Shown: one piece after another, positions 54,867 through 63,874 of the stretch | Layout of the letters: every line of letters starts with the position of its first letter | Numbering within the stretch: the first letter of the stretch is position 1 | The notes under the pieces: generated by a model | The model's input: only the letters and a program-made list of their open reading frames with translations | Databases searched by the model: none | Told to the model about the DNA's origin: nothing | Assembly (NCBI GenBank): GCA_016213205.1 | Contig: JACRAZ010000005.1 | Coordinates: 1-64,000 of the forward strand | Length of the DNA: 64,000 nt | Direction of reading: 5' to 3' | Origin: Burkholderiales bacterium | Lineage (GTDB): Bacteria; Pseudomonadota; Gammaproteobacteria; Burkholderiales; Burkholderiaceae_C | Translations under genes and position numbers: made by a program

Positions 54867-55532
54867 ATGAGTGTTGAGCTGCACGAACTCTTCGAGAAGA
54901 ACCGCGACTGGGCCGCCGCCACCGAGGCGCGCGAGCCCGGCTTCTTCACCCGGCTGCTGAACCAGCAGGCGCCACAGTACCTGTGGATCGGTTGTGCCGA
55001 CAGCCGCGTGCCGGCCAATGAACTGGTCGGCCTGCTGCCGGGCGAGCTGTTCGTGCACCGCAACGTCGCGAACCTGCTGGTGCACACCGACCTCAATGCG
55101 CTGTCGGTGGTGCAGTACGCGGTGGATGCGCTGCGCGTGAAGCACATCATCGTGGTGGGCCACTCCAATTGCGGCGGCGTGCGCACCGCGCTGTTCAACC
55201 ACCGCGCCGGGCTGGTGGACAACTGGCTGCGCCATGTGCAGGACGTGCGCGACCAGCACCTGGCCTTCCTCGACCCGCTGGAGCCCGCCCAGCGCGTGAA
55301 CGCGCTGGTCGAGCTCAACGTGCTGGAGCAGGCGCGCAACGTGTGCCGCACCTCGATCGTGCAGGACGCCTGGCAGCGTGGCCAGGAGGTGGTGGTGCAC
55401 GGCTGGGTCTACGGCCTGCACAACGGCCTGCTGGAAGACCTGACGCTCACCGTGAGCCATGCGGACCAGGTGGGCCCGGCCTACGAGAACGCGCTGCAGC
55501 GCGTGAAACAGCGTTACCTGTCCCAGGCTTGA
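54867..55532 (+). CDS. can: Beta-class carbonic anhydrase
   Basis: A 221-residue zinc enzyme interconverting CO2 and bicarbonate. Zinc ligands and the catalytic dyad are in LWIGCADSRVPANE (Cys, Asp-Arg) and VVGHSNCGGVRTA (His, Cys). LLPGELFVHRNVANLLVHTDLN is the family signature. Length and sequence fit the E. coli Can type. It is flanked by two related GC-rich repeats. Confidence 0.94.
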   Translation: MSVELHELFEKNRDWAAATEAREPGFFTRLLNQQAPQYLWIGCADSRVPANELVGLLPGELFVHRNVANLLVHTDLNALSVVQYAVDALRVKHIIVVGHSNCGGVRTALFNHRAGLVDNWLRHVQDVRDQHLAFLDPLEPAQRVNALVELNVLEQARNVCRTSIVQDAWQRGQEVVVHGWVYGLHNGLLEDLTLTVSHADQVGPAYENALQRVKQRYLSQA

Positions 55533-55542
55533 AATGATGCGA

Positions 55543-55610
55543 CCCCAAGCTCACTTCGTTCGCTGCCCCCAAGGGGCGCGTCAGCGCCTTCGGGCGGCCG
55601 GGCGGCGCTG
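55543..55610. repeat. GC-rich intergenic repeat, copy 2
   Basis: Begins CCCCAAGCTCACTTCGTTCG, contains CCCCC-AAGGGG-type complementary blocks and ends GGGCGGCCGGGCGGCGCT just before aceK. Similar in layout to the element at 54741-54800. Probably a mobile or REP-like intergenic element of the lineage. Confidence 0.5.
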
Positions 55611-55612
55611 AC

Positions 55613-57403
55613 ATGTTCCCCCACCGCCTCAACGACACCCGCGCGTACGCCATCGCGCAGACCCTGCTCGATGGCTTCAACCGGCACTACCGCCTGTTCA
55701 GCGAGACCAACCGCGCCGCCAAGGCCCGCTTCGAGGAGGCCGACTGGCACGGCCAGCAACGCGCGCAGCGCGAGCGCATCGAGTTCTACGACATCCGCGT
55801 CGACGAGGCGGTGGACCGCCTGCAGCGCGAGTTCGACACCGCGCACATCACCGGCGACACCTGGCAGCAGGTGAAGCTGCACTACATCGGCCTGCTCACC
55901 AACCACCACCAGCCCGAGCTGGCCGAGACCTTCTTCAACTCGGTCACGACCAAGATCCTGCACCACCGCTACTTCCGCAACGACTTCCTGTTCGTGCGGC
56001 CGGCGATCAGCACCGAGTACATCGAGAACGACGAACCCGCCTCGCTGCCCACCTACCGCGCCTACTACCCCACGCGCGAGACGCTGCGCGAGACGCTGCT
56101 GCGCATCGTCAACAACTTCCAGCTCCGCTGCCCGTTCGAGGACCTGGAGCGCGACATCGACGACGTGCTCGCCGCGCTGCGCCGCCAGGTGGGCGAGAAC
56201 GTGCGCCTGCGCGCGAACTTCCAGATCCAGGTGCTGTCGTCGCTGTTCTACCGGAACAAGGGCGCCTACCTGATCGGCAAGATCGTCAACGGCTTCTCCG
56301 AGACGCCGATGGCGCTGCCCATCCTGCACAGGCCCGACGGCAGGCTCGCGATCGACACCGCGCTGTTCAGCGAGGACGACATGCTGATGCTGTTCAGCTT
56401 CGCCCGCGCGTACTTCATGGTGGACATGGAGATCCCCAGCGCCTACGTGCAGTTCCTGCGCTCGCTGATGCCGCGCAAGCCGCGCAGCGAGATCTATGCC
56501 GCGCTGGGCCTGCAGAAGCAGGGCAAGAACGCGTTCTACCGCGACTTCCTCTACCACCTGCGCCACTCGAGCGACAAGTTCGGCATCGCCCCCGGCATCA
56601 AGGGCATGGTGATGCTGGTGTTCGACCTGCCGTCCTTTCCCTACGTGTTCAAGGTGATCAAGGACTACTACCCGCCGCAGAAGGACACCAGCCGCGAGTT
56701 GATCAAGAGCAAATACCTGCTGGTCAAGACCCATGACCGCGTCGGGCGCATGGCCGACACTCTGGAGTACACCAGCGTCGCGTTCCCGCGCTCGCGCATC
56801 AGCGACGAACTCGTCGCCGAGCTCAAGCAGTTCTGCCCCAGCCAGATCGAGGAACTCGACGACGCGCTGATCATCAAGCACCTCTACATCGAGCGCCGCA
56901 TGATCCCGCTGAACATCTACCTGCAGGATGCCTCGCGCGAGCAGATCGAGCATGCCGTCATCGAATACGGCAACGCGATCAAGGACCTGGTGGCCGCGAA
57001 CATCTTTCCCGGCGACATGCTGTGGAAGAACTTCGGCGTCACCCGCCACGGCAAGGTGGTGTTCTACGACTACGACGAGATCGAGTACCTCACCGACTGC
57101 AACTTCCGCCGCGTGCCCGAGCCGCGCAACGAGGAGGAAGAGATGTCCGGCGAGATCTGGTACACGGTCGGCCCGAAGGACGTGTTCCCCGAGACCTTCG
57201 GCCCCTTCCTGCTGGGCAACAGCGCGGTGCGCGAGGTGTTCATGAAGCACCATGCCGATCTGCTGGAGCCGGCCTACTGGCAGGGCCACAAAGACCGCAT
57301 CAAGGCCGGCCACGTGCACGATGTCTTCCCCTACGAAGCGCACCGCCGCTTCGCCTACCACCGGCAGGAGCGCCAGCCTGCCACGTCCGCCGCTGCTGCT
57401 TGA
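55613..57403 (+). CDS. aceK: Isocitrate dehydrogenase kinase/phosphatase
   Basis: A 596-residue bifunctional enzyme that phosphorylates and dephosphorylates isocitrate dehydrogenase to steer carbon into the glyoxylate shunt. Visible are the regulatory N-terminal helices ([23 protein letters not shown]) and the kinase core with [26 protein letters not shown] (nucleotide loop), [15 protein letters not shown], and [27 protein letters not shown], which holds the catalytic Asp residues. E. coli AceK is 578 residues. No icd or aceA/aceB lies nearby; the neighbours concern acyl-CoA oxidation, which makes metabolic sense. Confidence 0.96.
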   Translation: MFPHRLNDTRAYAIAQTLLDGFNRHYRLFSETNRAAKARFEEADWHGQQRAQRERIEFYDIRVDEAVDRLQREFDTAHITGDTWQQVKLHYIGLLTNHHQPELAETFFNSVTTKILHHRYFRNDFLFVRPAISTEYIENDEPASLPTYRAYYPTRETLRETLLRIVNNFQLRCPFEDLERDIDDVLAALRRQVGENVRLRANFQIQVLSSLFYRNKGAYLIGKIVNGFSETPMALPILHRPDGRLAIDTALFSEDDMLMLFSFARAYFMVDMEIPSAYVQFLRSLMPRKPRSEIYAALGLQKQGKNAFYRDFLYHLRHSSDKFGIAPGIKGMVMLVFDLPSFPYVFKVIKDYYPPQKDTSRELIKSKYLLVKTHDRVGRMADTLEYTSVAFPRSRISDELVAELKQFCPSQIEELDDALIIKHLYIERRMIPLNIYLQDASREQIEHAVIEYGNAIKDLVAANIFPGDMLWKNFGVTRHGKVVFYDYDEIEYLTDCNFRRVPEPRNEEEEMSGEIWYTVGPKDVFPETFGPFLLGNSAVREVFMKHHADLLEPAYWQGHKDRIKAGHVHDVFPYEAHRRFAYHRQERQPATSAAAA

Positions 57404-57414
57404 AGGAGCCCACC

Positions 57415-58593
57415 ATGGCCGACCCCATCGTCATCGTTTCCGCCGCCCGCACGCCCATCGCAGGCCTGCTCGGCGATTTCTCGTCGCTCGCCGCCTGGGA
57501 ACTGGGGGCGGTGGCGATCAAGGCCGCGGTGGAGCGCGCCGGCGTGCCGGCCGATGCCATCGACGAAGTGCTGATGGGCAACTGCCTGATGGCCGGCCAG
57601 GGCCAGGCACCGGCGCGCCAGGCCATGCGCCGCGCCGGCCTGCCCGATGCCACCGGCGCCGTCACGCTGAGCAAGATGTGCGGCTCGGGCATGCGCACGA
57701 TGATGTTCGCGCACGACATGCTGCTGGCCGGCTCGGCCAACGTGATGCTGGCCGGCGGCATGGAGAGCATGACCAACGCGCCGCACCTGATGTTCGCCCG
57801 CAAGGGCGTGAAGTACGGCGCCGCGCAGATGTACGACCACATGGCGCTGGACGGCCTGGAAGACGCCTACGAGCGCGGCAAGGCCATGGGCGTGTTCGCC
57901 GAGCAGTGCGTGGCCAAGTACGGTTTCACGCGCGAGGCGCAGGATGCGTTCGCCATCGCCTCCACCCAGCGCAGCAAGGCCGCCAACGAAGATGGCAGCT
58001 TCGGCTGGGAGATCGCCCCGGTCACGCTGCCCGGCAAGGCCGGCGACACCGTGGTCAAGTTCGACGAGCAGCCCTTCAAGGCCAAGCTCGACAAGATCGC
58101 GGGCCTGAAGCCCGCGTTCAAGAAGGACGGCACGATCACCGCCGCCACCTCGTCCAGCATCTCCGACGGCGCGGCCGCGCTGGTGCTGATGCGTGAATCC
58201 ACGGCCCGGCAGATGGGCCTGACGCCGGTGGCCCGCATCGCGGCGCACGCGGTGCATGCGCAGGCGCCCGAATGGTTCACCACCGCCCCGGTGGGCGCGA
58301 TCGAGAAGGTGCTGAAGAAGTCCGGCTGGGACGCCAAGAGCGTGAACCTCTGGGAGGTGAACGAGGCCTTCGCCGCGGTGACCATGGCCGCGATGGCCGA
58401 GTTCAAGCTGCCGCACGAGATCGTCAACGTGCACGGCGGCGCCTGTGCGCTGGGCCACCCGATCGGCGCCTCCGGCGCGCGCATCGTCGTCACGCTGCTG
58501 GGGGCGCTGAAGAAGCGGGGCCTCAAGCGCGGCATCGCGGCGCTGTGCATTGGCGGTGGCGAGGCCACCGCGATGGCAGTGGAACTGCTCTGA
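57415..58593 (+). CDS. Acetyl-CoA acetyltransferase (thiolase)
   Basis: A 392-residue thiolase joining or cleaving acetoacetyl-CoA. The nucleophile Cys is in LSKMCGSGMRTMMF (about residue 90), followed by GGMESMTNAPHL, NEAFAAVTM, GGACALGHPIGASGAR (catalytic His) and the second Cys in ALCIGGGEATAMAVE. GAAGGAG precedes the ATG at 57415. In this context it would take acetoacetate from leucine breakdown or the end of beta-oxidation; a PHB-type PhaA role is also possible. Confidence 0.92.
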   Translation: MADPIVIVSAARTPIAGLLGDFSSLAAWELGAVAIKAAVERAGVPADAIDEVLMGNCLMAGQGQAPARQAMRRAGLPDATGAVTLSKMCGSGMRTMMFAHDMLLAGSANVMLAGGMESMTNAPHLMFARKGVKYGAAQMYDHMALDGLEDAYERGKAMGVFAEQCVAKYGFTREAQDAFAIASTQRSKAANEDGSFGWEIAPVTLPGKAGDTVVKFDEQPFKAKLDKIAGLKPAFKKDGTITAATSSSISDGAAALVLMRESTARQMGLTPVARIAAHAVHAQAPEWFTTAPVGAIEKVLKKSGWDAKSVNLWEVNEAFAAVTMAAMAEFKLPHEIVNVHGGACALGHPIGASGARIVVTLLGALKKRGLKRGIAALCIGGGEATAMAVELL

Positions 58594-58618
58594 CACGCCG
58601 CCAGCCGCGGGAGTGCCG

Positions 58619-59284
58619 ATGAACGTGCTGATCCTCGGTGCCTCGCGCGGCATCGGCCTGGAACTCGTGCGCCAGTGCCGCGCCGCCGGCGACACGGTGG
58701 TGGCCACCGTGCGCGACGATGCCGGCGCCACCCGCCTGGCCGAGCTGGGTGCCAAGCCGCTGACGCTGGACGTGGCCAACGCGGCCAGCTGCGCCGGCCT
58801 GGCCTGGGCCATCGATGGCGAGGCTTTCGACCAGGTGTGGCTGGTGGCGGGCCTCTTCGGCACCCGCACCACCGGGCTGCAGGCGCCCACCGAGGCCGAG
58901 TTCGATGCCGTGATGCACACCAACGTGCTGGCCGCGATGCGCCTGCTGCCGGTGGTGGCCGACGCGCTGGCGCCGGGCGCCAAGATAGCGGTGCTGTCCT
59001 CGCGCATGGGCTCGATCGGCCTGCGCACCGGTACCCACGGCTGGCTGTACCGGGCCTCCAAGGCGGCGCTGAACTCGGTGGTGAAGGATGCCTCGCTGGT
59101 GCTCGAGGGCCGCGCCATTTGCGCGGTATTGCATCCCGGCTGGGTGCGCACCGACATGGGCGGCAGCGGGGCCGACATCGATGTGCAGCACAGCGTGCGC
59201 GACCTGCGCGCCACCGTGGCCGGGCTGACGCCGGCGCACAACGGCAGCTTCCTCAACCACGACGGCCAAGCCCTGGCCTGGTAA
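58619..59284 (+). CDS. Short-chain dehydrogenase/reductase
   Basis: A 221-residue SDR protein. The NAD(P)-binding motif is GASRGIGLEL (8-17), the catalytic motif YRASK is at about 143-147 with a preceding Ser in LSSRMGSIG, and HPGWVRTDMGG follows. The Arg after the second Gly pair suggests NADP(H). It resembles C-factor/csgA-like SDRs; the substrate is unknown. GGGAG precedes the ATG. Lies between thiolase and acyl-CoA dehydrogenase. Confidence 0.88.
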   Translation: MNVLILGASRGIGLELVRQCRAAGDTVVATVRDDAGATRLAELGAKPLTLDVANAASCAGLAWAIDGEAFDQVWLVAGLFGTRTTGLQAPTEAEFDAVMHTNVLAAMRLLPVVADALAPGAKIAVLSSRMGSIGLRTGTHGWLYRASKAALNSVVKDASLVLEGRAICAVLHPGWVRTDMGGSGADIDVQHSVRDLRATVAGLTPAHNGSFLNHDGQALAW

Positions 59285-59322
59285 GCCGGCCGCGGCCGGC
59301 GCAAGCGGAAGGACAAGGAGCG

Positions 59323-60453
59323 ATGCTGCTCAGTGAAGACCATCGTGCGGTGCAGGACGCCGTGCGCGCCTTCGTGCAGGCCGAGATCGCGCCCCAGGCC
59401 GCGGCCTGGGACAAGCAACACCATTTCCCCGCGGCCGAGCTCAAGGGCCTGGCCGCACTGGGCTGCTATGGCGTGGCGGTGCCGCACGAGTACGACGGCG
59501 CCGGCCTGGACTACCTGGCGCTCGCGCTCATCCTGGAAGAGATCGCCGCCGGCGACGGCGCCACCAGCACCATCGTCAGCGTCAACAACTGCCCGGTGTG
59601 CTCGATCCTGATGGCCTACGGCAACCCCGACCAGCAGCAGCGCTTCCTCAAGCCCCTGGCGCGCGGCGACATGCTGGGCGCCTTCTGCCTCACCGAGCCG
59701 CACGTGGGCTCGCAGGCCGATGGCCTGCGCACCACCGCCACGCGGGATGGCAACGACTACGTGATCAACGGCGTCAAGCAGTTCATCACCAGCGGCAAGA
59801 ACGGCGACCTGGCCATCGTCATGGCCGTCACCGACAAGTCCGCCGGCAAGAAGGGCATCAGCGCCTTCCTGGTGCCCACCGCGACCTCCGGCTACCAGGT
59901 GGCCCGCATCGAGGACAAGATGGGCCAGCACGCGAGCGACACCGCGCAGATCAACTTCGACGACTGTCGCGTGCCGGCCGAGAACCTGCTGGGCGAGGAG
60001 GGCATGGGGCTGAAGATCGCGCTCTCGGGCCTGGAAGGCGGCCGCATCGGCATTGCCAGCCAGAGCGTGGGCATGGCGCGTGCGGCCTTCGAGGCGGCGC
60101 TGGCCTACAGCAAGGAGCGCACGGCCTTCGGCACGGCGATCTTCAACCACCAGGCGGTGCAGTTCAAGCTGGCCGAGATGGCCACGAAGATCGAAGCCGC
60201 GCGCCAGCTGATCTGGCACGCCGCGAGCCTGAAGGATGCCGGCATGCCCTGCCTGAAGGAAGCCGCGATGGCCAAGCTCAACGCCAGCGAGATGGCCGAA
60301 CAGGTGTGCTCGGCCGCGATCCAGGTGTTCGGTGGCTACGGCTACGTGAGCGACTTCCCGGTGGAGCGCATCTACCGCGACGTGCGCGTGTGCCAGATCT
60401 ACGAGGGCACCTCGGAAGTGCAGAAGATTCTCATCGGCCGGGCGCTGGCGTAG
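59323..60453 (+). CDS. Acyl-CoA dehydrogenase
   Basis: A 376-residue FAD enzyme oxidising acyl-CoA. Features are YGVAVPHEYDGAGLDYLA, FCLTEPHVGSQADGL, NGVKQFITSGKNGDLAIV, RTAFGTAIFNHQAVQFKLAEMATKIEAAR, and the C-terminal catalytic Glu in CQIYEGTSEVQKILIGRALA. This is the short/medium-chain type, distinct from liuA. AAGGAG lies before the ATG at 59323. The gene probably ends the thiolase-SDR-dehydrogenase unit. Confidence 0.92.
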   Translation: MLLSEDHRAVQDAVRAFVQAEIAPQAAAWDKQHHFPAAELKGLAALGCYGVAVPHEYDGAGLDYLALALILEEIAAGDGATSTIVSVNNCPVCSILMAYGNPDQQQRFLKPLARGDMLGAFCLTEPHVGSQADGLRTTATRDGNDYVINGVKQFITSGKNGDLAIVMAVTDKSAGKKGISAFLVPTATSGYQVARIEDKMGQHASDTAQINFDDCRVPAENLLGEEGMGLKIALSGLEGGRIGIASQSVGMARAAFEAALAYSKERTAFGTAIFNHQAVQFKLAEMATKIEAARQLIWHAASLKDAGMPCLKEAAMAKLNASEMAEQVCSAAIQVFGGYGYVSDFPVERIYRDVRVCQIYEGTSEVQKILIGRALA

Positions 60454-60652
60454 CCGGCCGCTCTGCTTGAAGGGTAGAACTGTCCCGTCGGGGACTGTCG
60501 GTGCGCTTTGCACTGGCCCGCCCCGGTGCTGCCACCTGCGCGCAGGCCGCCATGTGAATCAAGGAGTTGCGTCCACTGGTGTGCAATTTGCTTCGCCTCG
60601 CCCCTGGCGCGAACGATGTAACCGCGCCATTTACAATTTAGGAGGCAAAGGC

Positions 60653-61285
60653 ATGACGATTTCCATTCTGCGCACCGCGGCCCTGTGCACGGGCCTGGCT
60701 GCGGCGGGGCTGTGCCAGGCCGCGCTGGTCAACGGCGGCTTCGAGTCCGGTCTGACGGGCTGGACCAACCAGGCGGGCGCCAATGCCGCAGTGGTGGCGA
60801 CGCACGCCAACTACCTCGGCACACCCGTCTACGAGCCCACCGAGGGCGGGCACTTCCTGGTCATCACCGCGGGCACGGCGAACCTCTGGCAGACCGTGAC
60901 CCAGACCCTGGTGATGAGCGCCGGCGAAACCATCGCCGGCAAGGCGGCATTCAGCTGGGGCGACTACCCGGACTTCTTCGATGGCGTGAAGGTCGAGATC
61001 CGCGACGCGCTCGGGGCGATCGTCGCCACGCCGTTCTCCGAGAACGGGTTCGGCCACACCGGCTTCTACAAGGGCCCCTGGACCGACTGGAGCTTCACCG
61101 CCACCGCCGGTGGCAGCTACACCGTGGTGCTGGGCGCGCGCAACACGGTGGATTCTTCGGGCACCAGCTACGGCTACTTCGACATCGCCCCGTCCGCGGC
61201 CCCCGTGCCCGAGCCCGCCTCCTTGGTGCTGGTCGGGCTGGGCTTGCTGGCGGGCGCCGCCGCCGGCAGGCGGCGCGCGGCCTGA
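60653..61285 (+). CDS. PEP-CTERM sorting domain protein
   Basis: A 210-residue exported protein. Signal peptide (residues about 1-24, ISILRTAALCTGLAAAGLCQA), then a jelly-roll-like domain starting ALVNGGFESGLTGWTN, and the C-terminal sorting tag VPEPASLVLVGLGLLAGAA followed by an Arg cluster. Such proteins are recognised by exosortase and linked to exopolysaccharide or biofilm secretion; no exosortase gene is in this window. AGGAGG precedes the ATG. The 199 bases upstream hold no recognised gene. Confidence 0.9.
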   Translation: MTISILRTAALCTGLAAAGLCQAALVNGGFESGLTGWTNQAGANAAVVATHANYLGTPVYEPTEGGHFLVITAGTANLWQTVTQTLVMSAGETIAGKAAFSWGDYPDFFDGVKVEIRDALGAIVATPFSENGFGHTGFYKGPWTDWSFTATAGGSYTVVLGARNTVDSSGTSYGYFDIAPSAAPVPEPASLVLVGLGLLAGAAAGRRRAA

Positions 61286-61292
61286 TCTCGCG

Positions 61293-61313
61293 GCCCGGCC
61301 GCACGGCGGCCGG
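61293..61313. terminator. Hairpin between convergent genes
   Basis: CCCGGCCGC (61293-61301) and GCGGCCGGG (61305-61313) form a perfect 9-bp stem with a 3-base loop between the convergent ends at 61285 and 61328. No long U-tract; it probably serves both strands weakly. Confidence 0.45.
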
Positions 61314-61327
61314 GCGCGCGGGGCGGC

Positions 61328-62473
61328 TCAATCGGCCACTTCGATCCGGTTGCGCCCCGCGTCCTTCGCGCGGTAGAGCGCCGCGTCGGCCCGCGCGATC
61401 AGGCTCTCGGCGCTGTCGTCCACCGAATGCGCGAGCGCGATGCCCACGCTGATGGTGGTGCCCAGCGACTCGGCGCGTACCAGCACCCGCAGACGGTCGG
61501 CCAGCGCAATGGCCTGCGGGGCCTGGGTGTCGGGCAGCAGCAGCAGGAACTCCTCGCCGCCGACGCGGCCCACCACGTCCTCGCCACGCACATGGTTCTG
61601 CAGCAGGGTGGACAGGTGGATCAGCACGCTGTCGCCGGCGGCGTGGCCCAGCGTGTCGTTGATGCGCTTGAAATGGTCGATGTCGATCGCCAGCACCGCC
61701 AGCGGTGCCTGCGTGCGGCGGTGGCGCAGCCACTGCCGTTCCAGGGCCTCGGTCATTGCGCGGCGGTTGAACAGGCCGGTCAGCGGGTCGCGCACCGAGG
61801 CCTGGCGCAGCGTGGACACCAGGCGCTGGGTCAGCATCACCATGAAGCCGAAGCTGAACATCGCGCTGCCGGTGAGGTACAGCACCATCAGCCACAGGTT
61901 GGCCCCGTCGTTGTGCTGCATCTCCATCGGCAGCCGCCAGTTCAGCGCCTGGCGCAGCCCCAGCGTGAACAGGATCGTGGCGATGCCCGAGGCGGGCACC
62001 ACGATGGCCAGCATGGCACCGCGGCCGAACTCCTGCAGCAGGGCCGGGCGCACCGTCATCACCGTGCGCAGCACCACGAAGCCCTGTGCCGCGTAGACCA
62101 GCGCAATGCGCAACGCCGCCCACTGCTCGCCCGGCCCGGCCAGGCCCACCACCACGGCCACCGGCAGCAGCACGGCGAGCTGTTCCTTGTCGCTGGCGGG
62201 CACGCGCATGAACTGCTCCGTGCCACGCCGCATGATCACGAAGCCGAGCAGGGTGACGAGGTTGGCGCCGTTGTAGGTCCACCAGAGCCGGGGTTCGTCG
62301 CGCGCGCCGGCCAGCGCGAGCCCGGTGCCCAGCAGCAGCATGAACAAGCCCCAGTGCGCCACCGCCGTGCGCGATTCACGCAGCAGCACGCCCGACAGGC
62401 CCCACATCAGCGCGTGCAGCACCATCTGGCAGGCCACCAGCCACAGCAGCGGGGGGAGGTTCAGGTCCATCAT
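61328..62473 (-). CDS. Membrane diguanylate cyclase (GGDEF)
   Basis: A 381-residue protein with about six N-terminal transmembrane helices (about 5-195) and a C-terminal GGDEF domain (about 215-380) making cyclic di-GMP. The active site is GGEEF in GRVGGEEFLLLLP, and RGED five residues before it is an intact inhibitory I-site, so product feedback is expected. DPLTGLFNRRAMTEALER is the usual domain entry. The start overlaps the stop of the membrane protein gene 62470-63096, suggesting coupling. Confidence 0.9.
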   Translation of the reverse strand: MMDLNLPPLLWLVACQMVLHALMWGLSGVLLRESRTAVAHWGLFMLLLGTGLALAGARDEPRLWWTYNGANLVTLLGFVIMRRGTEQFMRVPASDKEQLAVLLPVAVVVGLAGPGEQWAALRIALVYAAQGFVVLRTVMTVRPALLQEFGRGAMLAIVVPASGIATILFTLGLRQALNWRLPMEMQHNDGANLWLMVLYLTGSAMFSFGFMVMLTQRLVSTLRQASVRDPLTGLFNRRAMTEALERQWLRHRRTQAPLAVLAIDIDHFKRINDTLGHAAGDSVLIHLSTLLQNHVRGEDVVGRVGGEEFLLLLPDTQAPQAIALADRLRVLVRAESLGTTISVGIALAHSVDDSAESLIARADAALYRAKDAGRNRIEVAD

Positions 62474-63096
62474 CGGGAAGCAGCACCCGGCAGGTACAGC
62501 CGGTCGGAATAGGTCGCCAGCCAGTGCGGCCGGAAGGCGACGAAGATGGCCACCAGCATGCCGGTGAGGAAGGCCTCGCCCGAGGCCGCCAGCCAGCGTG
62601 CCAGCAGCACATCGGCCGGCTCGCTGCCCACGGGCGCCCCGATCTGCCAGAGCGCCAGCGCGCCAGCCGCGGCGGCCGCCAGCATCGTTGCAAAGAAGCC
62701 GCGGCCGAGAATGTAAATGAACAGGTGGTTCGGCAGCCAGCGCCGAAGCGCCGCGCCCAGCCCGAGCGCCAGCGTGGCCGGCACGATGCCCAGCCACACC
62801 AGCCGGTGCAGGGCTTCCACCGGCGGCAGTGCGCCGGCCCAGCCGGTGACCAGCGCCACCGGCACCAGGGCCAGCACCGCCAGCGGCCAGCCGGCCAGCA
62901 GCACCAGCAGCGCGGCGCCCGACAGCGGCTGCACGATGGGCATGGCGGCATAACGGTCGGCGCCCCACAGCAGCGGCAACGCGGCCCACCAGGCCAGCCA
63001 GGGCCAGGGCGGGCCGTCGGGGCCGACGGCCCGCCACGGTCGCAACAGCAGCGCGGCCATGCAGGCGGCCAGCGCCAGGAACAGGTCCAGGTACAT
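62470..63096 (-). CDS. COG3235-like integral membrane protein
   Basis: A 208-residue protein with about six transmembrane helices; NHLFIYILGRGFFATML and EAFLTGMLVAIFVAFRP are hallmarks of the COG3235 family, which databases often list as energy-coupling-factor (CbiM-like) permease. No cobalt or nickel ligands are obvious, and no ECF ATPase is nearby, so transport is unproven. Its last bases overlap the diguanylate cyclase start. Confidence 0.75.
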   Translation of the reverse strand: MYLDLFLALAACMAALLLRPWRAVGPDGPPWPWLAWWAALPLLWGADRYAAMPIVQPLSGAALLVLLAGWPLAVLALVPVALVTGWAGALPPVEALHRLVWLGIVPATLALGLGAALRRWLPNHLFIYILGRGFFATMLAAAAAGALALWQIGAPVGSEPADVLLARWLAASGEAFLTGMLVAIFVAFRPHWLATYSDRLYLPGAASR

Positions 63097-63200
63097 GGGT
63101 CGATTGTCCGCGCTGCGGCATGACAGCGCCTGCGGCGGTGAACCCGTCCTGCGCGCCGTTACCGATGGACACCTGCCAGGGCCGCGGCTAGCGTGTGGCC

Positions 63201-63806
63201 ATGAAAGCCCCGATCGACTTCTACTTCGACTTCTCGTCGCCCTACGCCTACATCGCCAACGAGTGGATCGACGCGCTGGCCGCGCGCCATGGCCGCACGG
63301 TGCGCCGCCATGCCATCCTGCTGGGCGTGACCTTCCAGGCCGCGGAGCTCAAGAGCCCGGTGGCGCACCCGATCAAGCGCGAATACAGCCTGCGGGATTT
63401 CGCCCGCTCGGCGCGTTACGAGGGCGTGCCCTTCGCGGTGCCCGAACACTTCCCGATTCCCAGCCAGAACGCCGCGCGGGTGTTCTGGTGGCTGCAGGAC
63501 ACCCAGGGCGCCGGCGTGGCCTCGCAATGGGCCCGCAGCGCCTTCCGCGCCTACTTCGTGCGGGGTGTGGACCTGAGCGAGCCCGGGGCCTTGAAGGTGC
63601 TGGCGGCCGCCTCCGGGCTCGATGCCGGGGCTGCCGAGGCGGCCTGGAACGACCCGGCCTGGAAGCAGCGCCTGAAACTCGCCAACGAGCAGGCGGTGGC
63701 CGCCGGCGTGTTCGGCGCGCCGTACTTCATCGTCGATGGCGAGCCCTTCTGGGGCAACGACCGCAAGCCGCAGATCGAGCGCGTGCTGGCCACCGGGCCG
63801 TTCTGA
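63201..63806 (+). CDS. 2-Hydroxychromene-2-carboxylate isomerase family protein
   Basis: A 201-residue DsbA-fold protein of the HCCA isomerase / kappa-class GST group. The N-terminus DFYFDFSSPYAYIANEWID has the Ser that replaces the DsbA Cys and contacts glutathione; GVFGAPYFIVDGEPFWGNDR is the C-terminal signature. In degraders it isomerises 2-hydroxychromene-2-carboxylate in naphthalene catabolism, but no such pathway is near, so a general glutathione-dependent role is possible. An upstream GTG at 63195 is an alternative start. Confidence 0.87.
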   Translation: MKAPIDFYFDFSSPYAYIANEWIDALAARHGRTVRRHAILLGVTFQAAELKSPVAHPIKREYSLRDFARSARYEGVPFAVPEHFPIPSQNAARVFWWLQDTQGAGVASQWARSAFRAYFVRGVDLSEPGALKVLAAASGLDAGAAEAAWNDPAWKQRLKLANEQAVAAGVFGAPYFIVDGEPFWGNDRKPQIERVLATGPF

Positions 63807-63874
63807 GCCACCGTGGCCGGGCGCCACGCCGCGACGGCGCCGGTGGCGCGGCGGCGTGCATCGACAATGCCGGC

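Noticed and set aside
57355..60513. A very long open frame (over 1000 codons) on the minus strand
   Set aside because: It is antisense to thiolase, SDR and acyl-CoA dehydrogenase genes with clear motifs; its translation is His/Ala/Gly-rich without domains, a product of high GC3 codon use.
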